Counted from the stretch's first letter, positions 25,248 through 34,167 are shown. The stretch is 64,000 nt of DNA from Subdoligranulum variabile (GCA_004554775.1 SFKI01000001.1:1-64000); one strand, 5' to 3'. Numbers and translations: made by a program. Notes: generated from the letters alone by a model not told the origin.

Positions 25248-26375
25248 GTGATTTCTATTTCTTCTTCTTTCCCTGTCTTGCCCGCGCAAGATAGCCTCTA
25301 TTATGAACTTTTGGCGCTCACTGCCATCTGCGGTGAGTTGCCTTGTGCGTGTGCTGACCGCCTTACCTCCAGCAAAAGTTACCGCAAAAAAGTGGTGACG
25401 AGCCTAACGCACGACAAGCTCCTGCGCATTTTCTCCAAAGATCATCTTCGCGGCTATCGGCTCGGTATCCGTGGCAAACGTCTTTTGCGGGAACGCGCGC
25501 CAGAACGGTTTCAATTCTACTTGTCAGGCCGCACCGACACCAACTCCATCAAGTCATCCCCTGCCCGCCGTCTGCGGCTGCATCGTATCGCACAAACCTA
25601 CGTCACGATGATGAATGCAGGCGCGGTGATTTACCGAGATGAAAAGCCGCCTATATTTTCTCCTAACGTGAGCAAACCTCTCTATATTGATGTTCCCACT
25701 TTTTATGATTCCCGCGAGATGAAAGAACTGGTTCTTGAAATGATAAAGGTTCACGGCTCCCGCATGGTCGGCTCGCTGCTGACCCCATCCCGCACCTTTG
25801 CTGTGTTCAACGGCATGGAGGCTGTTCCGACCTTTGACACGCAAATCGAACAGCGGGGAAAAATCATGCTGCAAAATATCCGCTATACGCGAACCGGCGC
25901 AAGTCACACGCCTGATGGCATTCTGCTGTCCGATCAGTGGGCGGTGATGACTACTCTGTTGGAAGATGCAAAGACTTACAAGAAAGAACACTTCCTTTTT
26001 GGCGAGGGCTACGAACATTTCTACTTTCTCACCAATGACTACCACGGAGAGACGCTGCTGTGGCTGCTTTGTCATTCGGATGTCATCGGACGACTAAGCG
26101 CCATGCTGCTGCAAGAGCTTCAGCCGCCTTGCCGTAATGCTTTCATCGAGAACGATGCTCGCACAGATGCAGGCACGCCAATTCTATTCTGCTATCTGCC
26201 GGATTTGCCGCGTCTGTTCCGATTCCTGTCCGCCTTAGAGCTGCTGCAAATGAAAGGTGCCATCCTCTGCTTTGATTTTCAGGCAAACGCGCTGCAGCCA
26301 CTCTGCGGCGACAGGGTCGAGTTGCAGACCATCGACTTTGCTGAGTTCGAGAGGAGGTTCTTCTCCAACCCATGA
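25248..26375 (+). CDS. Conjugative-element protein of unknown function (possible N-terminal winged helix)
   Basis: The 375-residue protein is not recognised with certainty. The first 100 residues (YYELLALTAICGELPCACADRL, then RKKVVTSLTHDKLLRIF and YRLGIRGKRLL) look like a winged helix of the replication-relaxation type. The remainder has no clear motif. Start GTG 25248 is the first in-frame start, but its ribosome site is weak, so the true start may differ. The gene overlaps virD4 by 4 bp and is therefore coupled to it. Confidence 0.5.
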   Translation: MISISSSFPVLPAQDSLYYELLALTAICGELPCACADRLTSSKSYRKKVVTSLTHDKLLRIFSKDHLRGYRLGIRGKRLLRERAPERFQFYLSGRTDTNSIKSSPARRLRLHRIAQTYVTMMNAGAVIYRDEKPPIFSPNVSKPLYIDVPTFYDSREMKELVLEMIKVHGSRMVGSLLTPSRTFAVFNGMEAVPTFDTQIEQRGKIMLQNIRYTRTGASHTPDGILLSDQWAVMTTLLEDAKTYKKEHFLFGEGYEHFYFLTNDYHGETLLWLLCHSDVIGRLSAMLLQELQPPCRNAFIENDARTDAGTPILFCYLPDLPRLFRFLSALELLQMKGAILCFDFQANALQPLCGDRVELQTIDFAEFERRFFSNP

Positions 26376-28276
26376 AACAACCTCAAAAACGAGCTCAAAT
26401 TCTATTGGCAGTCGCGCTGCTGCTCTATGCCTGCGGCTACGTAACGCAGTTCATCGGCAATTATGCCGTCTTGCAGAAAAACGGCGGTATGCTGGGCGGC
26501 ACTTCTCCGCCGTTTCCCTCTTTGTTGCCGCTGGCCTGTCTCAAAGGTGTTCTGTGGTTTCCCTACAATCTGTACTGCACGGCGAGCTGCGCAGCAGCAG
26601 TCGCTGTGATTTTCCTATACCGAAAGCTGTTCAGCCAGGATGCCCTAACGGATTCCGAACGCAATTTCGATTTCTCCGCAAAAGGCACTTACGGCACGTC
26701 CGGCTGGATGCAGCCGCGAGAAGTCCCCGCCGTGCTGGATATGGTTTCCGACTTATCCAAGCATACAGGCACTGTGTTGGGGATGCTCGGCGGAAAGTTT
26801 CTTTGTATCCCGGAGAAAACACGTATGAACGGCAACCTTGCCGTCTATGGTGCCAGCGGCTCGATGAAAACACGCTCGTTCTGCATGAATCGTATCCTGC
26901 AAAGCGCCGCCCGCGGCGAGTCGCTTATTATCTGTGACCCCAAATCCGAACTCTATGAAAAATCCAGCGAGTATATGCGGGATTTAGGCTACACAGTGCG
27001 TGTGTTCAACCTTGTCAGCCCCGAAAATTCCGACTCGTGGAACTGCCTGAAAGAAATTGAGGGGCAGGAACTGATGGCGCAACTTTTCGTAGATGTCATC
27101 ATTAAGAATACCAACGGCACAGGCAAGAGCGATCGTTTCTGGGATTCCGGCGAGATGAACTTGCTGAAAGCGCTGGTCTTGTACGTTGACCTTACCTACC
27201 CGCCAGAACAGCGGAACATTGGTGAGGTGTACAACCTTATCACGCAATGCAGCGAGAGCCAGCTGGACAGCCTGTTCGATGTTCTGCCGCTGACCCACCC
27301 CGCCAAAGCGCCGTACAGCCTGTACCAACGGGCCTCGGATTCGGTGCGCAGCGGTGTTATCAGCGGACTGGGCAGTCGATTGCAGGTGTTCCAATCTGAA
27401 CTGATTAAAAAAATCACTGCGTACGACGAAATCAGCCTTGAACTGCCGGGGCAGCAGCCCTGCGCCTACTATCTCGTCACCAGCGATCAAGACAGCACCT
27501 TTGACTTTCTTGCATCGCTGTTCCTGTCCTTTGCCTTCATCAAACTCGTCCGTTATGCCGATGCCAACTGCCCCGGTGGGCGGCTTCCTGTTTCGGTTCA
27601 TGTGCTGGGCGAAGAACTGACCGCCTGCGGTACGATTTCCGAATTGTCACGGCGCATCAGCGTTATCCGCTCTCGCAATATATCCATGTCCTGCGTGTTC
27701 CAAAACCTTGCTGGCCTACAAAACCGCTACCCGCAGAACCAGTGGCAGGAAATTCTCGGCAACTGCGATGTGCAGCTTTTTCTTGGCTGTACGGATCAGC
27801 TGACAGCTGAGTACGTTTCCCAGCGCACCGGCATTGCCAGTGTGGCAGTGTCCAGTACCTCCAAAGCACTGAGTACCTTGCGCATCTCCGACTATACGCC
27901 GCAGTACCGCGAGAGCAGTGGTGTCGGAAAGCGACCGGTGCTGACCCCAGACGAAGTGCTGCGCCTGCCGGTAGATGAAGCGCTGGTAATTCTGCGCGGG
28001 CACAAAGTTTTGAAAGTCCACAAGATGGACTACTCTCTGCACCCTGCTTACAAGCAGCTGCGGGAGTGCAAAGCGTCCGCCCATATCCCGGAGTGGCGGA
28101 AAGCCTTACCAGAAACGCTCGAAACTCCCTCAGTGGAAACAAAGGCATCCCCCAAGGCACCGCCTAAACGCCGTGGCCGTCCTGCCAAATCAAAAACAGT
28201 AGTTTCCGCTGACAAAGAATCCATCATAACAAAACCCGAAAACGAAAAGGAGATTTCTCATGGAAATGAACAATGA
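26372..28276 (+). CDS. VirD4/TraG-type conjugative coupling ATPase (CD1115-like)
   Basis: The 634-residue protein has two N-terminal membrane helices (about residues 10-30 and 55-85), a P-loop at VYGASGSMKTRSF (about 154) and Walker B-like IICDPKSELYEKS. The segment VRVFNLVSPENSDSWN is characteristic of Firmicute coupling proteins. The P-loop is off-consensus because a Met replaces the Gly before Lys (GSM-KT). Coupling proteins dock the relaxase-DNA complex on the type IV secretion channel. The C-terminal 50 residues are basic and Pro-rich (PKRRGRPAKSK, an AT-hook-like motif). It is the clearest conjugation gene in the window. Confidence 0.88.
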   Translation: MKQPQKRAQILLAVALLLYACGYVTQFIGNYAVLQKNGGMLGGTSPPFPSLLPLACLKGVLWFPYNLYCTASCAAAVAVIFLYRKLFSQDALTDSERNFDFSAKGTYGTSGWMQPREVPAVLDMVSDLSKHTGTVLGMLGGKFLCIPEKTRMNGNLAVYGASGSMKTRSFCMNRILQSAARGESLIICDPKSELYEKSSEYMRDLGYTVRVFNLVSPENSDSWNCLKEIEGQELMAQLFVDVIIKNTNGTGKSDRFWDSGEMNLLKALVLYVDLTYPPEQRNIGEVYNLITQCSESQLDSLFDVLPLTHPAKAPYSLYQRASDSVRSGVISGLGSRLQVFQSELIKKITAYDEISLELPGQQPCAYYLVTSDQDSTFDFLASLFLSFAFIKLVRYADANCPGGRLPVSVHVLGEELTACGTISELSRRISVIRSRNISMSCVFQNLAGLQNRYPQNQWQEILGNCDVQLFLGCTDQLTAEYVSQRTGIASVAVSSTSKALSTLRISDYTPQYRESSGVGKRPVLTPDEVLRLPVDEALVILRGHKVLKVHKMDYSLHPAYKQLRECKASAHIPEWRKALPETLETPSVETKASPKAPPKRRGRPAKSKTVVSADKESIITKPENEKEISHGNEQ

Positions 28277-29297
28277 TATTTTTACCCCCGACCTGCCCAT
28301 CCCCGAACCTGTTGGTTTTGAGGATGCACCCATTTCCGCCCCTGTCGAAGATGAAAAGCCTACCGAGACTCCCCCGCCCCGCCGCAGACACAAAGCGAAT
28401 GCCCCGGTGCTGACTATTGAAAGCGGTGATGAAATCGAAACCGAGGATGCCCGCGAAGCTGCTGCCTGGCACGAGATTCACAACGCCTACCGCACACGGC
28501 GCATCCTCTCCGCACCGTTGGGCGGCATTGAGCAGACCGACAGCGGCAAAACGATTGCCGTTGTGGACTACAACGGCTTCCGCATCGTCATCCCCCTCAA
28601 AGAAATGATGGTCGCCCCCAGCGCCGCCAACAGCGGCGATAGTATGGCTGTCCGCCAGATGAAGCTGTTGGGCAATATGCTGGGTGCGGAAATTGACTTT
28701 GTCATCCTCGGCATCGACTCCAAGAGCCGCAGTGTGGTTGCCAGCCGCCGCGAAGCCATGATGCGCAAGCGCCAGCTTTTCTATTTCAGCCCTGATGCCA
28801 ACGGCGAGTACCGCGTTCGTGAGGGGCGCGTGGTACAGGCGCGCGTCATTGCCGTTGCGGAAAAGTCCATCCGTGTGGAAATTTTCGGCGTTGAGTGCTC
28901 CATCATGGCGCGGGATCTGGCATGGGATTGGATCGGTGATGCCCATGACCGATTTGCTGTGGGCGACCAGATCCTTGTCCGCGTGACCGAGGTGAACAAA
29001 ACCTCGCAGGAAGAACTGTCTGTCCACGCTGATGTCAAAAGCGTCACCGAGAACACCAGCCGCGAAGCCCTGAAACGCTGCCGCGTACAAAGCAAATATG
29101 CCGGTCGCGTGACCGATGTACATAAGGGCATCGTCTATGTGCGGCTTTCCAACGGAGTGAATGCCGTAGCCCACTCCTGCTACGACCGCCGCACGCCCGG
29201 CAAAAAGGACGATGTCAGCTTTGTGGTAACGAAGCTGGACGAGGAGCGCAGCATTGCGGTGGGCATCATCACCCGCATTATCCGTCAGAATCTGTAA
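28260..29297 (+). CDS. S1-domain protein of a conjugative element
   Basis: The 345-residue protein overlaps virD4 by 17 bp and has AAAAGGAG before ATG 28260. The first 90 residues are acidic and Pro-rich. Two S1-like oligonucleotide-binding folds follow, at about residues 185-260 (GRVVQARVIAVAEKSIRVEI to QILVRVTEVN) and 275-345 (YAGRVTDVHKGIVYVRLS). Such proteins recur in Firmicute elements beside VirD4. RNA or ssDNA binding is inferred from the fold only. Confidence 0.7.
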   Translation: MEMNNDIFTPDLPIPEPVGFEDAPISAPVEDEKPTETPPPRRRHKANAPVLTIESGDEIETEDAREAAAWHEIHNAYRTRRILSAPLGGIEQTDSGKTIAVVDYNGFRIVIPLKEMMVAPSAANSGDSMAVRQMKLLGNMLGAEIDFVILGIDSKSRSVVASRREAMMRKRQLFYFSPDANGEYRVREGRVVQARVIAVAEKSIRVEIFGVECSIMARDLAWDWIGDAHDRFAVGDQILVRVTEVNKTSQEELSVHADVKSVTENTSREALKRCRVQSKYAGRVTDVHKGIVYVRLSNGVNAVAHSCYDRRTPGKKDDVSFVVTKLDEERSIAVGIITRIIRQNL

Positions 29298-29357
29298 CCG
29301 ATGAACCGTGGGCAGTCCCGGCGGCTGCCCATCTTCTTACATGAAAGGATTCGTAAA

Positions 29358-30176
29358 ATGGCTGTTTTTCGCGTAGAGCGCATTAAGGACTATACCGTTA
29401 TGAGCAATCATCATCTTCGCAATAAAACTTTGTCTCTGAAAGCCAAGGGCTTGCTGTCGCAGATGCTTTCCCTGCCGGACGATTGGGATTATACCCTCAA
29501 AGGCCTGGCCGCCATCAACAAGGAGAGCGTGGACGCTATCCGCACTGCAATTTGGGAATTGGAGAATGCCGGGTATGTGGTGCGTACCCGCGTCCGGGAT
29601 GAGCGCGGCTGTCTGCGTGGCTGCGACTACTATGTCTATGAGTACCCGCAAACGCCCCCGTCCGGCTCCGGCGGCAACGCTGAATCCGTGTCGCCTATGC
29701 TGGAACCCCTTGCATCGGATTCTGCTGTACTGGGAAATCCCATGCAATTAAATAAAGAAATACAAAATAAAGAGAAACAAAATACTGATCTAATCTTATC
29801 CGAGGGAGAGGCCGTGCGGACAAAAGTCCGCGACAACATTGAGTTGGACTTGCTTTGCCGCAATCAGCCGGAAAGCGCCCCCGTGATGCAGGAGATCTAC
29901 GAGCTGGTCGTGGAGACGATTCAGCTCCGCAGCCCTGTATTGCGGCTGGGCAACAACCTGTTCCCTACGCCATTAGTGCGGGAACGACTGTTGCAGCTGA
30001 CAAGCGAGCATATCCGTTTTGTCCTTGATGGCCTACGCAATCTGCACACAGACGTGAAAAATCTCAAAAAGTACCTTCTGACGATGCTGTTCAATGCGCC
30101 TGTCACGCTGAACGGCAGGACGATGCTGGATGTACGCAAATCTGTCGGTGGCGGACTCCGTCCGATGCTGGCGTAA
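29358..30176 (+). CDS. Replication-initiator-like HTH protein (DUF6017-type)
   Basis: The 272-residue protein begins MAVFRVERIKDYTVMSNHHL and carries the segment LSLKAKGLLSQMLSLPDDWDYTLKGLA, the N-terminal winged helix common to RepA/DnaD-like proteins of Firmicute mobile elements. A linker with Pro and Gly (residues about 95-140) leads to a C-terminal helical region (about 170-260) that fits DUF6017 as I recall it. It may start autonomous replication of the excised element. ATG 29358 follows AAAGGAT. The upstream in-frame ATG at 29301 has no site. Confidence 0.65.
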   Translation: MAVFRVERIKDYTVMSNHHLRNKTLSLKAKGLLSQMLSLPDDWDYTLKGLAAINKESVDAIRTAIWELENAGYVVRTRVRDERGCLRGCDYYVYEYPQTPPSGSGGNAESVSPMLEPLASDSAVLGNPMQLNKEIQNKEKQNTDLILSEGEAVRTKVRDNIELDLLCRNQPESAPVMQEIYELVVETIQLRSPVLRLGNNLFPTPLVRERLLQLTSEHIRFVLDGLRNLHTDVKNLKKYLLTMLFNAPVTLNGRTMLDVRKSVGGGLRPMLA

Positions 30177-30308
30177 CGCCGCGAAAATATGAACAAATTG
30201 TAAAATTTGAAAAAGTGGCCGAATTTTTTTAATTTTTTCGTTTGAGATGACAGTAATAAGGGCAAATAGGTTTTTCGGCCTGTTTGTCAAAACTGGAGGT
30301 GAAATTCT

Positions 30309-30698
30309 ATGAAACAAGCTCGCATCCATTGCCCCTACTGCGGCTCCCTTGCCACGCTGCGCCCGGCAAGCGCGTTTCATGGTCTGTCCGACATTTCCGC
30401 CGGAACGTACCTGTACGTCTGCCGCCGCTGGCCCGCCTGTGATGCTTATGTCACAGCAGACCGCCGCACGAAGCAGCCTCTTGGCACCCTTGCCAACGGA
30501 GATTTGCGGCATAAACGCATCCTTGCCCACCACGCCCTGCACAGCGTACAGGCGCAGCTTGGCATGAGCCGCGACCAGAGCTACCGCTGGCTGCAAACAC
30601 AGATGGGATTGCCCGGAGATCAGGTACATATTGCCAAGTGCGGCGACTACCGCTGTGAACAAATCATCCGCATCTGCGAGAACGCGACTGCGAGGTGA
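30309..30698 (+). CDS. Zinc-finger-containing protein (DUF3268-like)
   Basis: The 129-residue protein has a zinc ribbon made of CPYCGS at residues 6-11 and a later C(x)nC pair in VCRRWPACDAYV, typical of the zinc-finger domain annotated DUF3268 in element genes. The rest is helical (HHALHSVQAQLGMSRDQSYRWLQ). GGAGGTG lies before the ATG. It overlaps the sigma-like gene (GTGA). A nucleic-acid-binding role is inferred. Confidence 0.65.
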   Translation: MKQARIHCPYCGSLATLRPASAFHGLSDISAGTYLYVCRRWPACDAYVTADRRTKQPLGTLANGDLRHKRILAHHALHSVQAQLGMSRDQSYRWLQTQMGLPGDQVHIAKCGDYRCEQIIRICENATAR

Positions 30699-30703
30699 CG
30701 GTT

Positions 30704-31273
30704 ATGAAATGCGTGAAAAGGCTCACAGCTGACCAACAGCGTTTGGTAGAAGAAAATCTGACCATCGTAGAGCGTGTCCTGCGGTTCGACATCAGTGCCA
30801 ATCCCTGCGTTGCTGGTCTTGGCTATGAGGACTTGTATCAAGAGGGCTGTGTCTGGCTCTGCAATGCAGCACTGACCTTCGACCCAGCGCGCGGTAGCTT
30901 TGCATCCTATGCCCGGCGGGTCGTACAGAATGGCCTTGTCGGCTATTGCCGCAGCCTTACGGGAAAACAATCCCGCATGACTCCTCTGGCAGAGATTGAA
31001 TCTACGGCGCTTGCCGCATTAGAAGTGCAACATAGCGTTTCCTGCAATGCTGAATGCGAGACTTCACTGCTGCTCACCGCCGCAGAATCTCAATACAGCG
31101 GTGTAACCCGCAAAGGCGTCCATGCACTGGCCTTGCAGGTGTCCGGGATGCCACTTACCGCAGTTGCCGTCCGCATGAGTGCCCCACCCAATCACGTTTC
31201 GGCATGGATCAGCCGCGCTGTCCACAAACTGCGAAACAATGAATCTTTTCTCTCATCTCTACACGAAAATTAA
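30704..31273 (+). CDS. Sigma-70-like factor of the conjugative element (first)
   Basis: The product of about 189 residues shows region 2 (GLGYEDLYQEGCVWLCNAALTFDPARGSFASYA) and a C-terminal helix-turn-helix like region 4 (LALQVSGMPLTAVAVRMSAPPNHVSAWISRAVHKLR). It probably directs RNA polymerase to element promoters. GTG 30695 and ATG 30704 are both possible starts. ATG is chosen as the stronger codon. It is close in kind to the second factor at 35073, but their sequences differ widely. Confidence 0.72.
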   Translation: MKCVKRLTADQQRLVEENLTIVERVLRFDISANPCVAGLGYEDLYQEGCVWLCNAALTFDPARGSFASYARRVVQNGLVGYCRSLTGKQSRMTPLAEIESTALAALEVQHSVSCNAECETSLLLTAAESQYSGVTRKGVHALALQVSGMPLTAVAVRMSAPPNHVSAWISRAVHKLRNNESFLSSLHEN

Positions 31274-31290
31274 AATTTGGAGGTTTCCTT

Positions 31291-31977
31291 ATGAAAATGC
31301 TCTATACTGCCAATGGCCGCTATATCCGTTGTTGCACCGAGGAAGGCACCCGCCCGGTCATCATTGTCTGCGAAAAAGAATACGAAGTAGATGTGCAAGA
31401 GTTTATGCTCTGGTCCATCCTCAACTGGCGCATCCTGCGGGAAGATGAAATCGGCAGCTACTATGAAAAGATGGTGAGCAATATCAACGTCACCATCCAC
31501 CGCAGCTGGCAGGACTGCGTGCAGCGCTTGCTGGTTCGTGGGCTGATTGTGGCCGGTACCGGCGATACCGAGTACGATGCGCTGTATGACCTACTTGCCT
31601 GCCGATTTATCATTCCCATTGGGGCAGCATGGCCGCTGCGGGTGCTGTCATTCCTGAAACTGACGTTTTTGGAGGGCATCTCTTGGAAAATCACTCGCCG
31701 CCTGTTCCATGTGGATGCCCGCAGTTCCTGCGAGAAAAAGGTCATTCGCCTTGCCCGGCAGACTCCCCTCTCCTGTGCGGAAATTATTAAGAGTATTGAG
31801 ATGGACATCCGCCGGCTGAAGGACGGCTACGATGTGCTGGACAAGCTGTACGATGACAATGACCTGAACTGCGACAACTTTGCACAGGCTGTCCGAGAGT
31901 ACTGTTGCAGCCGCGAGGTCATCACGGCGGTGGCAAACCTTTATCTTCGACAACAGATTATGATTGATACATATTAA
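31291..31977 (+). CDS. Conjugative-element protein of unknown function
   Basis: The 228-residue protein is not recognised. An N-terminal segment (RPVIIVCEKEYEVDVQEFMLWSILNWRIL) is followed by a probable helix-turn-helix or winged region (RSWQDCVQRLLVRGLIVAGTG). A hydrophobic stretch (RFIIPIGAAWPLRVLSFLKL) and Cys-rich points come after, with no clear catalytic motif. GGAGGTTT with good spacing supports ATG 31291. It closes the first block of element genes, 12 bp before the strong promoter. Confidence 0.55.
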   Translation: MKMLYTANGRYIRCCTEEGTRPVIIVCEKEYEVDVQEFMLWSILNWRILREDEIGSYYEKMVSNINVTIHRSWQDCVQRLLVRGLIVAGTGDTEYDALYDLLACRFIIPIGAAWPLRVLSFLKLTFLEGISWKITRRLFHVDARSSCEKKVIRLARQTPLSCAEIIKSIEMDIRRLKDGYDVLDKLYDDNDLNCDNFAQAVREYCCSREVITAVANLYLRQQIMIDTY

Positions 31978-31989
31978 ATCGCCCCTGGG

Positions 31990-32018
31990 TTGACAACTAC
32001 AAGATATAGTATTATAAT
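31990..32018 (+). promoter_or_regulatory. Perfect consensus sigma-A promoter
   Basis: TTGACA at 31990-31995, a 17-bp spacer and TATAAT at 32013-32018. Transcription would start near 32025. It is the best promoter match found in the window. Confidence 0.88.
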
Positions 32019-32024
32019 TGCTTT

Positions 32025-32135
32025 GTAAATGATTTTTATGCTATATAAGCATACGCTGTTGTTTTTGTAATCGGTGCCGGTAGTAGATGACATTGCGCTG
32101 AATCAGCCGCAATGTCTTCCCTGCCGGCACTTTTT
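32025..32135 (+). ncRNA. Candidate structured small RNA or attenuated leader
   Basis: From the predicted start to the first terminator the transcript is about 110 nt and has no convincing reading frame. It folds into a long hairpin whose outer stem pairs 32074-32083 with 32121-32130 and whose inner stem pairs 32089-32097 with 32108-32116. It could be a stand-alone regulatory RNA or the 5' part of the mRNA for the next operon. No known family is recognised. Confidence 0.55.
32074..32135 (+). terminator. First terminator in the non-coding region
   Basis: Outer 10-bp stem GTGCCGGTAG/CTGCCGGCAC and inner 9-bp stem GACATTGCG/CGCAATGTC, then TTTTTATA. Confidence 0.75.
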
Positions 32136-32195
32136 ATATAGATATTTCCTGCCGTTGGCAGAAAGGAGTGAACCAAGAATCAATCCGCATCCCGC

Positions 32196-32255
32196 ATGGC
32201 CGCTGAAAAGCGGCTGCACCTTGGGCTGCATCAAGTGTTCAGAACGGACACCTGA
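32196..32255 (+). CDS. Possible 19-residue leader peptide
   Basis: ATG 32196 opens a short frame (MAAEKRLHLGLHQVFRTDT) that stops inside the right arm of the second terminator. The frame is also open upstream to just after the AAAGGAG at 32162. Ribosomes on it would cover the terminator stem, so translation could govern read-through. The ATG is about 27 nt from that ribosome site, which weakens the case. Coding status is uncertain. Confidence 0.3.
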   Translation: MAAEKRLHLGLHQVFRTDT

Positions 32256-32274
32256 TGCAGCCCTTTTTGTTTTT
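32223..32274 (+). terminator. Second terminator, just before the second element operon
   Basis: 11-bp stem GGGCTGCATCA/TGATGCAGCCC extended by a GTGTTC/GGACAC inner stem, followed by TTTTTGTTTTT. It lies 22 bp before the next start codon. Confidence 0.8.
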
Positions 32275-32295
32275 GTGAAAGGACGGTAATCGACA

Positions 32296-33078
32296 ATGAA
32301 ATCTGATAACGCCATCCGGAATGGCACAAGCATCTTCGTGGGTATTATTGTAGCTATCGCCGCGTTTGTGCGCGGCGCCCTGCTGCTGCCGCTTCTGCTT
32401 GTTGCCTGTTCTGTCTGGGGGCTGTACGTGCTGCAGCATCTGCGCGGCAGCCTCCCGGCAGTCCCCAAGAAGAAAGCAAAGGCTCCCCGCCGCGCAAAGT
32501 TTGTGGTGCCGGACATTGAGGACGAACCGCTCAGCGACATTCTGCTGCTCCATGTGAACCAGCGCATTACTGCCGCACTTCGCACAGCGGGCAGCAACAT
32601 TACATGGGAATGGGCCACCAAGGACCCGCTTGCTATCGTTAAAGAGGGTGGGCGCTGCCTGATCCGTGTTCACGGATTAGACGGTTTTGAGAGTGCCGAG
32701 GTCGTACTGGACAAGCAGGCGCATCTGCGGTGTGAGTTAATCAACGCCGTGCCGTTGCGCCCGAACCCCACGGCAGACGCACCCGAAAAGCCGCGAATCC
32801 CCGCCGAGACTCCCCCACTGCCCGATCCGCGCATTTGGTATGAAACCGAGGGTCGCACAACACTGGAAAACATCGTAGCTGACCTCAGTTCCCGCGGGCA
32901 TCACTCGATGACCGTGCAGGAGGACGGTCACATCCAGCTTGTGGACGGCAGCACATCGGTACTCCCGGAACTGCACGGTTTCCCGCCTGTGGGCTGCTGG
33001 GAAAAGTTGAAACAGGTCTTTGCAGGAGATGGGCTGGCCGCCGAGGAAACTTCCGGCAAGCTGGTTCTCTCGTGGTAA
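32296..33078 (+). CDS. Membrane protein of unknown function, conjugative element
   Basis: The 260-residue protein has a hydrophobic N-terminal region of two close helices (about residues 12-45: IFVGIIVAIAAF and LLLPLLLVACSVWGLYVL) and a basic stretch KKKAKAPRRAK on the likely cytoplasmic side. A soluble part with two alternating alpha/beta segments follows (about 70-150 and 185-258). No family is recognised. AAAGGACGG precedes the start. It leads the second block of element genes, downstream of the two terminators. Confidence 0.6.
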   Translation: MKSDNAIRNGTSIFVGIIVAIAAFVRGALLLPLLLVACSVWGLYVLQHLRGSLPAVPKKKAKAPRRAKFVVPDIEDEPLSDILLLHVNQRITAALRTAGSNITWEWATKDPLAIVKEGGRCLIRVHGLDGFESAEVVLDKQAHLRCELINAVPLRPNPTADAPEKPRIPAETPPLPDPRIWYETEGRTTLENIVADLSSRGHHSMTVQEDGHIQLVDGSTSVLPELHGFPPVGCWEKLKQVFAGDGLAAEETSGKLVLSW

Positions 33079-33093
33079 AGGGAGGTTTCGCGT

Positions 33094-34167
33094 ATGAAAT
33101 CCGGTGTAACTTTACAGCAGATGCTGACCGAAGTGAAGCGGCAGAGCGAGTCCAAGGAGGACTACCTCATTGCCCCCAATCGCCTGCGGATGGAATCCTA
33201 CGGCAAAGAAATGTTTCTGCACCTGTCAGACGACAGCGGCACCGAGCTGATTGAGCCCATGACCATCACCGGCATCGCTCATCGGCAGATCGGCACCCAC
33301 CTGCGTATTCCCGCCGCCTACTATGACCGCATGCGGGAGGAACGTCCCGACTTGCTGGCCTACAACGCCAACACATGGTTCAAGCAGGAAAGCAGCCAGC
33401 GCATGCTGCGTACCTTGGACGGCTCCGCTCGCGCGTACCTGAGCAATCGCTATCGCCGCATCGACAATATCGACATTGCCGGAGTGACGCTGCCGATTCT
33501 CGGCGGGCTGCCCGACATCCGCTTTGAAAGCTGCCAAATCACCGAAAGTCGTATGTACATCAAGGCCGTGAACCCCCGCTTGCAGGCGGAGGTATCCCCC
33601 GGCGACATCGTGCAGGCCGGAATCATCATCAGCAACAGCGAGGTCGGACTTGGTTCCGTCAGCATCCAGCCGCTGATCTATCGGCTGGTGTGCAGCAACG
33701 GTATGGTCGTGAATGAGGCAGCCGCCCGCCGCAACCATGTGGGGCGCGTTACCGACAGCGAAGAGAACTTCAGCGTCTACTCCCAAGCAACCTTGGACGC
33801 GGAGGACAAAGCCTTTGTTATGAAAATTCAGGACACCGTGCGCGCCGCTGTGGAAGAAGCGCGGTTCGCGCAGGTCGTCGGCAAGATGCAGGAGGCAAAA
33901 GCCGCGCAGATGGACACCCATGATGTGCCGGCCGTCGTCAAACTTGCCAGCAAAGAGTTCCACATTACCGACAGCGAAAGCACCGGCGTATTGCAGCGGC
34001 TGATCGAATCCAACGATCTGACGCTGTACGGGTTATCCAACGCCGTGACTCGCCACAGCCAGGATGTGGAGAGCTATGGCCGCGCCAGTGAACTGGAAAG
34101 TATCGGTTACAGTATTTTGACCATGCCGCCCCGGCAGTGGTCGAGAATCAACCGGGCAGCCGCTTAA
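33094..34167 (+). CDS. DUF932 domain protein (phage/plasmid-like)
   Basis: The 357-residue protein matches the DUF932 family common on conjugative elements and phages. It has the characteristic RTLDGSARAYLSNRYRRIDN, the GGLPDIRFESCQITESRMYIKAV segment, and an EVGLGSVSIQPLIYRLVCSNGMV stretch in the middle. The family is widely linked to replication or recombination on mobile DNA but has no proven activity. GGGAGGTTT lies before ATG 33094. Length is typical. Confidence 0.8.
   Translation: MKSGVTLQQMLTEVKRQSESKEDYLIAPNRLRMESYGKEMFLHLSDDSGTELIEPMTITGIAHRQIGTHLRIPAAYYDRMREERPDLLAYNANTWFKQESSQRMLRTLDGSARAYLSNRYRRIDNIDIAGVTLPILGGLPDIRFESCQITESRMYIKAVNPRLQAEVSPGDIVQAGIIISNSEVGLGSVSIQPLIYRLVCSNGMVVNEAAARRNHVGRVTDSEENFSVYSQATLDAEDKAFVMKIQDTVRAAVEEARFAQVVGKMQEAKAAQMDTHDVPAVVKLASKEFHITDSESTGVLQRLIESNDLTLYGLSNAVTRHSQDVESYGRASELESIGYSILTMPPRQWSRINRAAA

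Larger units (their letters stand above)
31978..32295. other. Non-coding region with perfect promoter and chain of stem-loops
   Basis: No protein gene larger than a leader peptide is supported. The region holds a consensus promoter, a first terminator (32074-32135), a CTGCC-GTT-GGCAG hairpin (about 32149), an AAAGGAG ribosome-like site (32162-32168), a GCCGCT-GAAA-AGCGGC hairpin (32199-32214), and a second terminator (32223-32274). The next gene starts at 32296. Confidence 0.75.
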
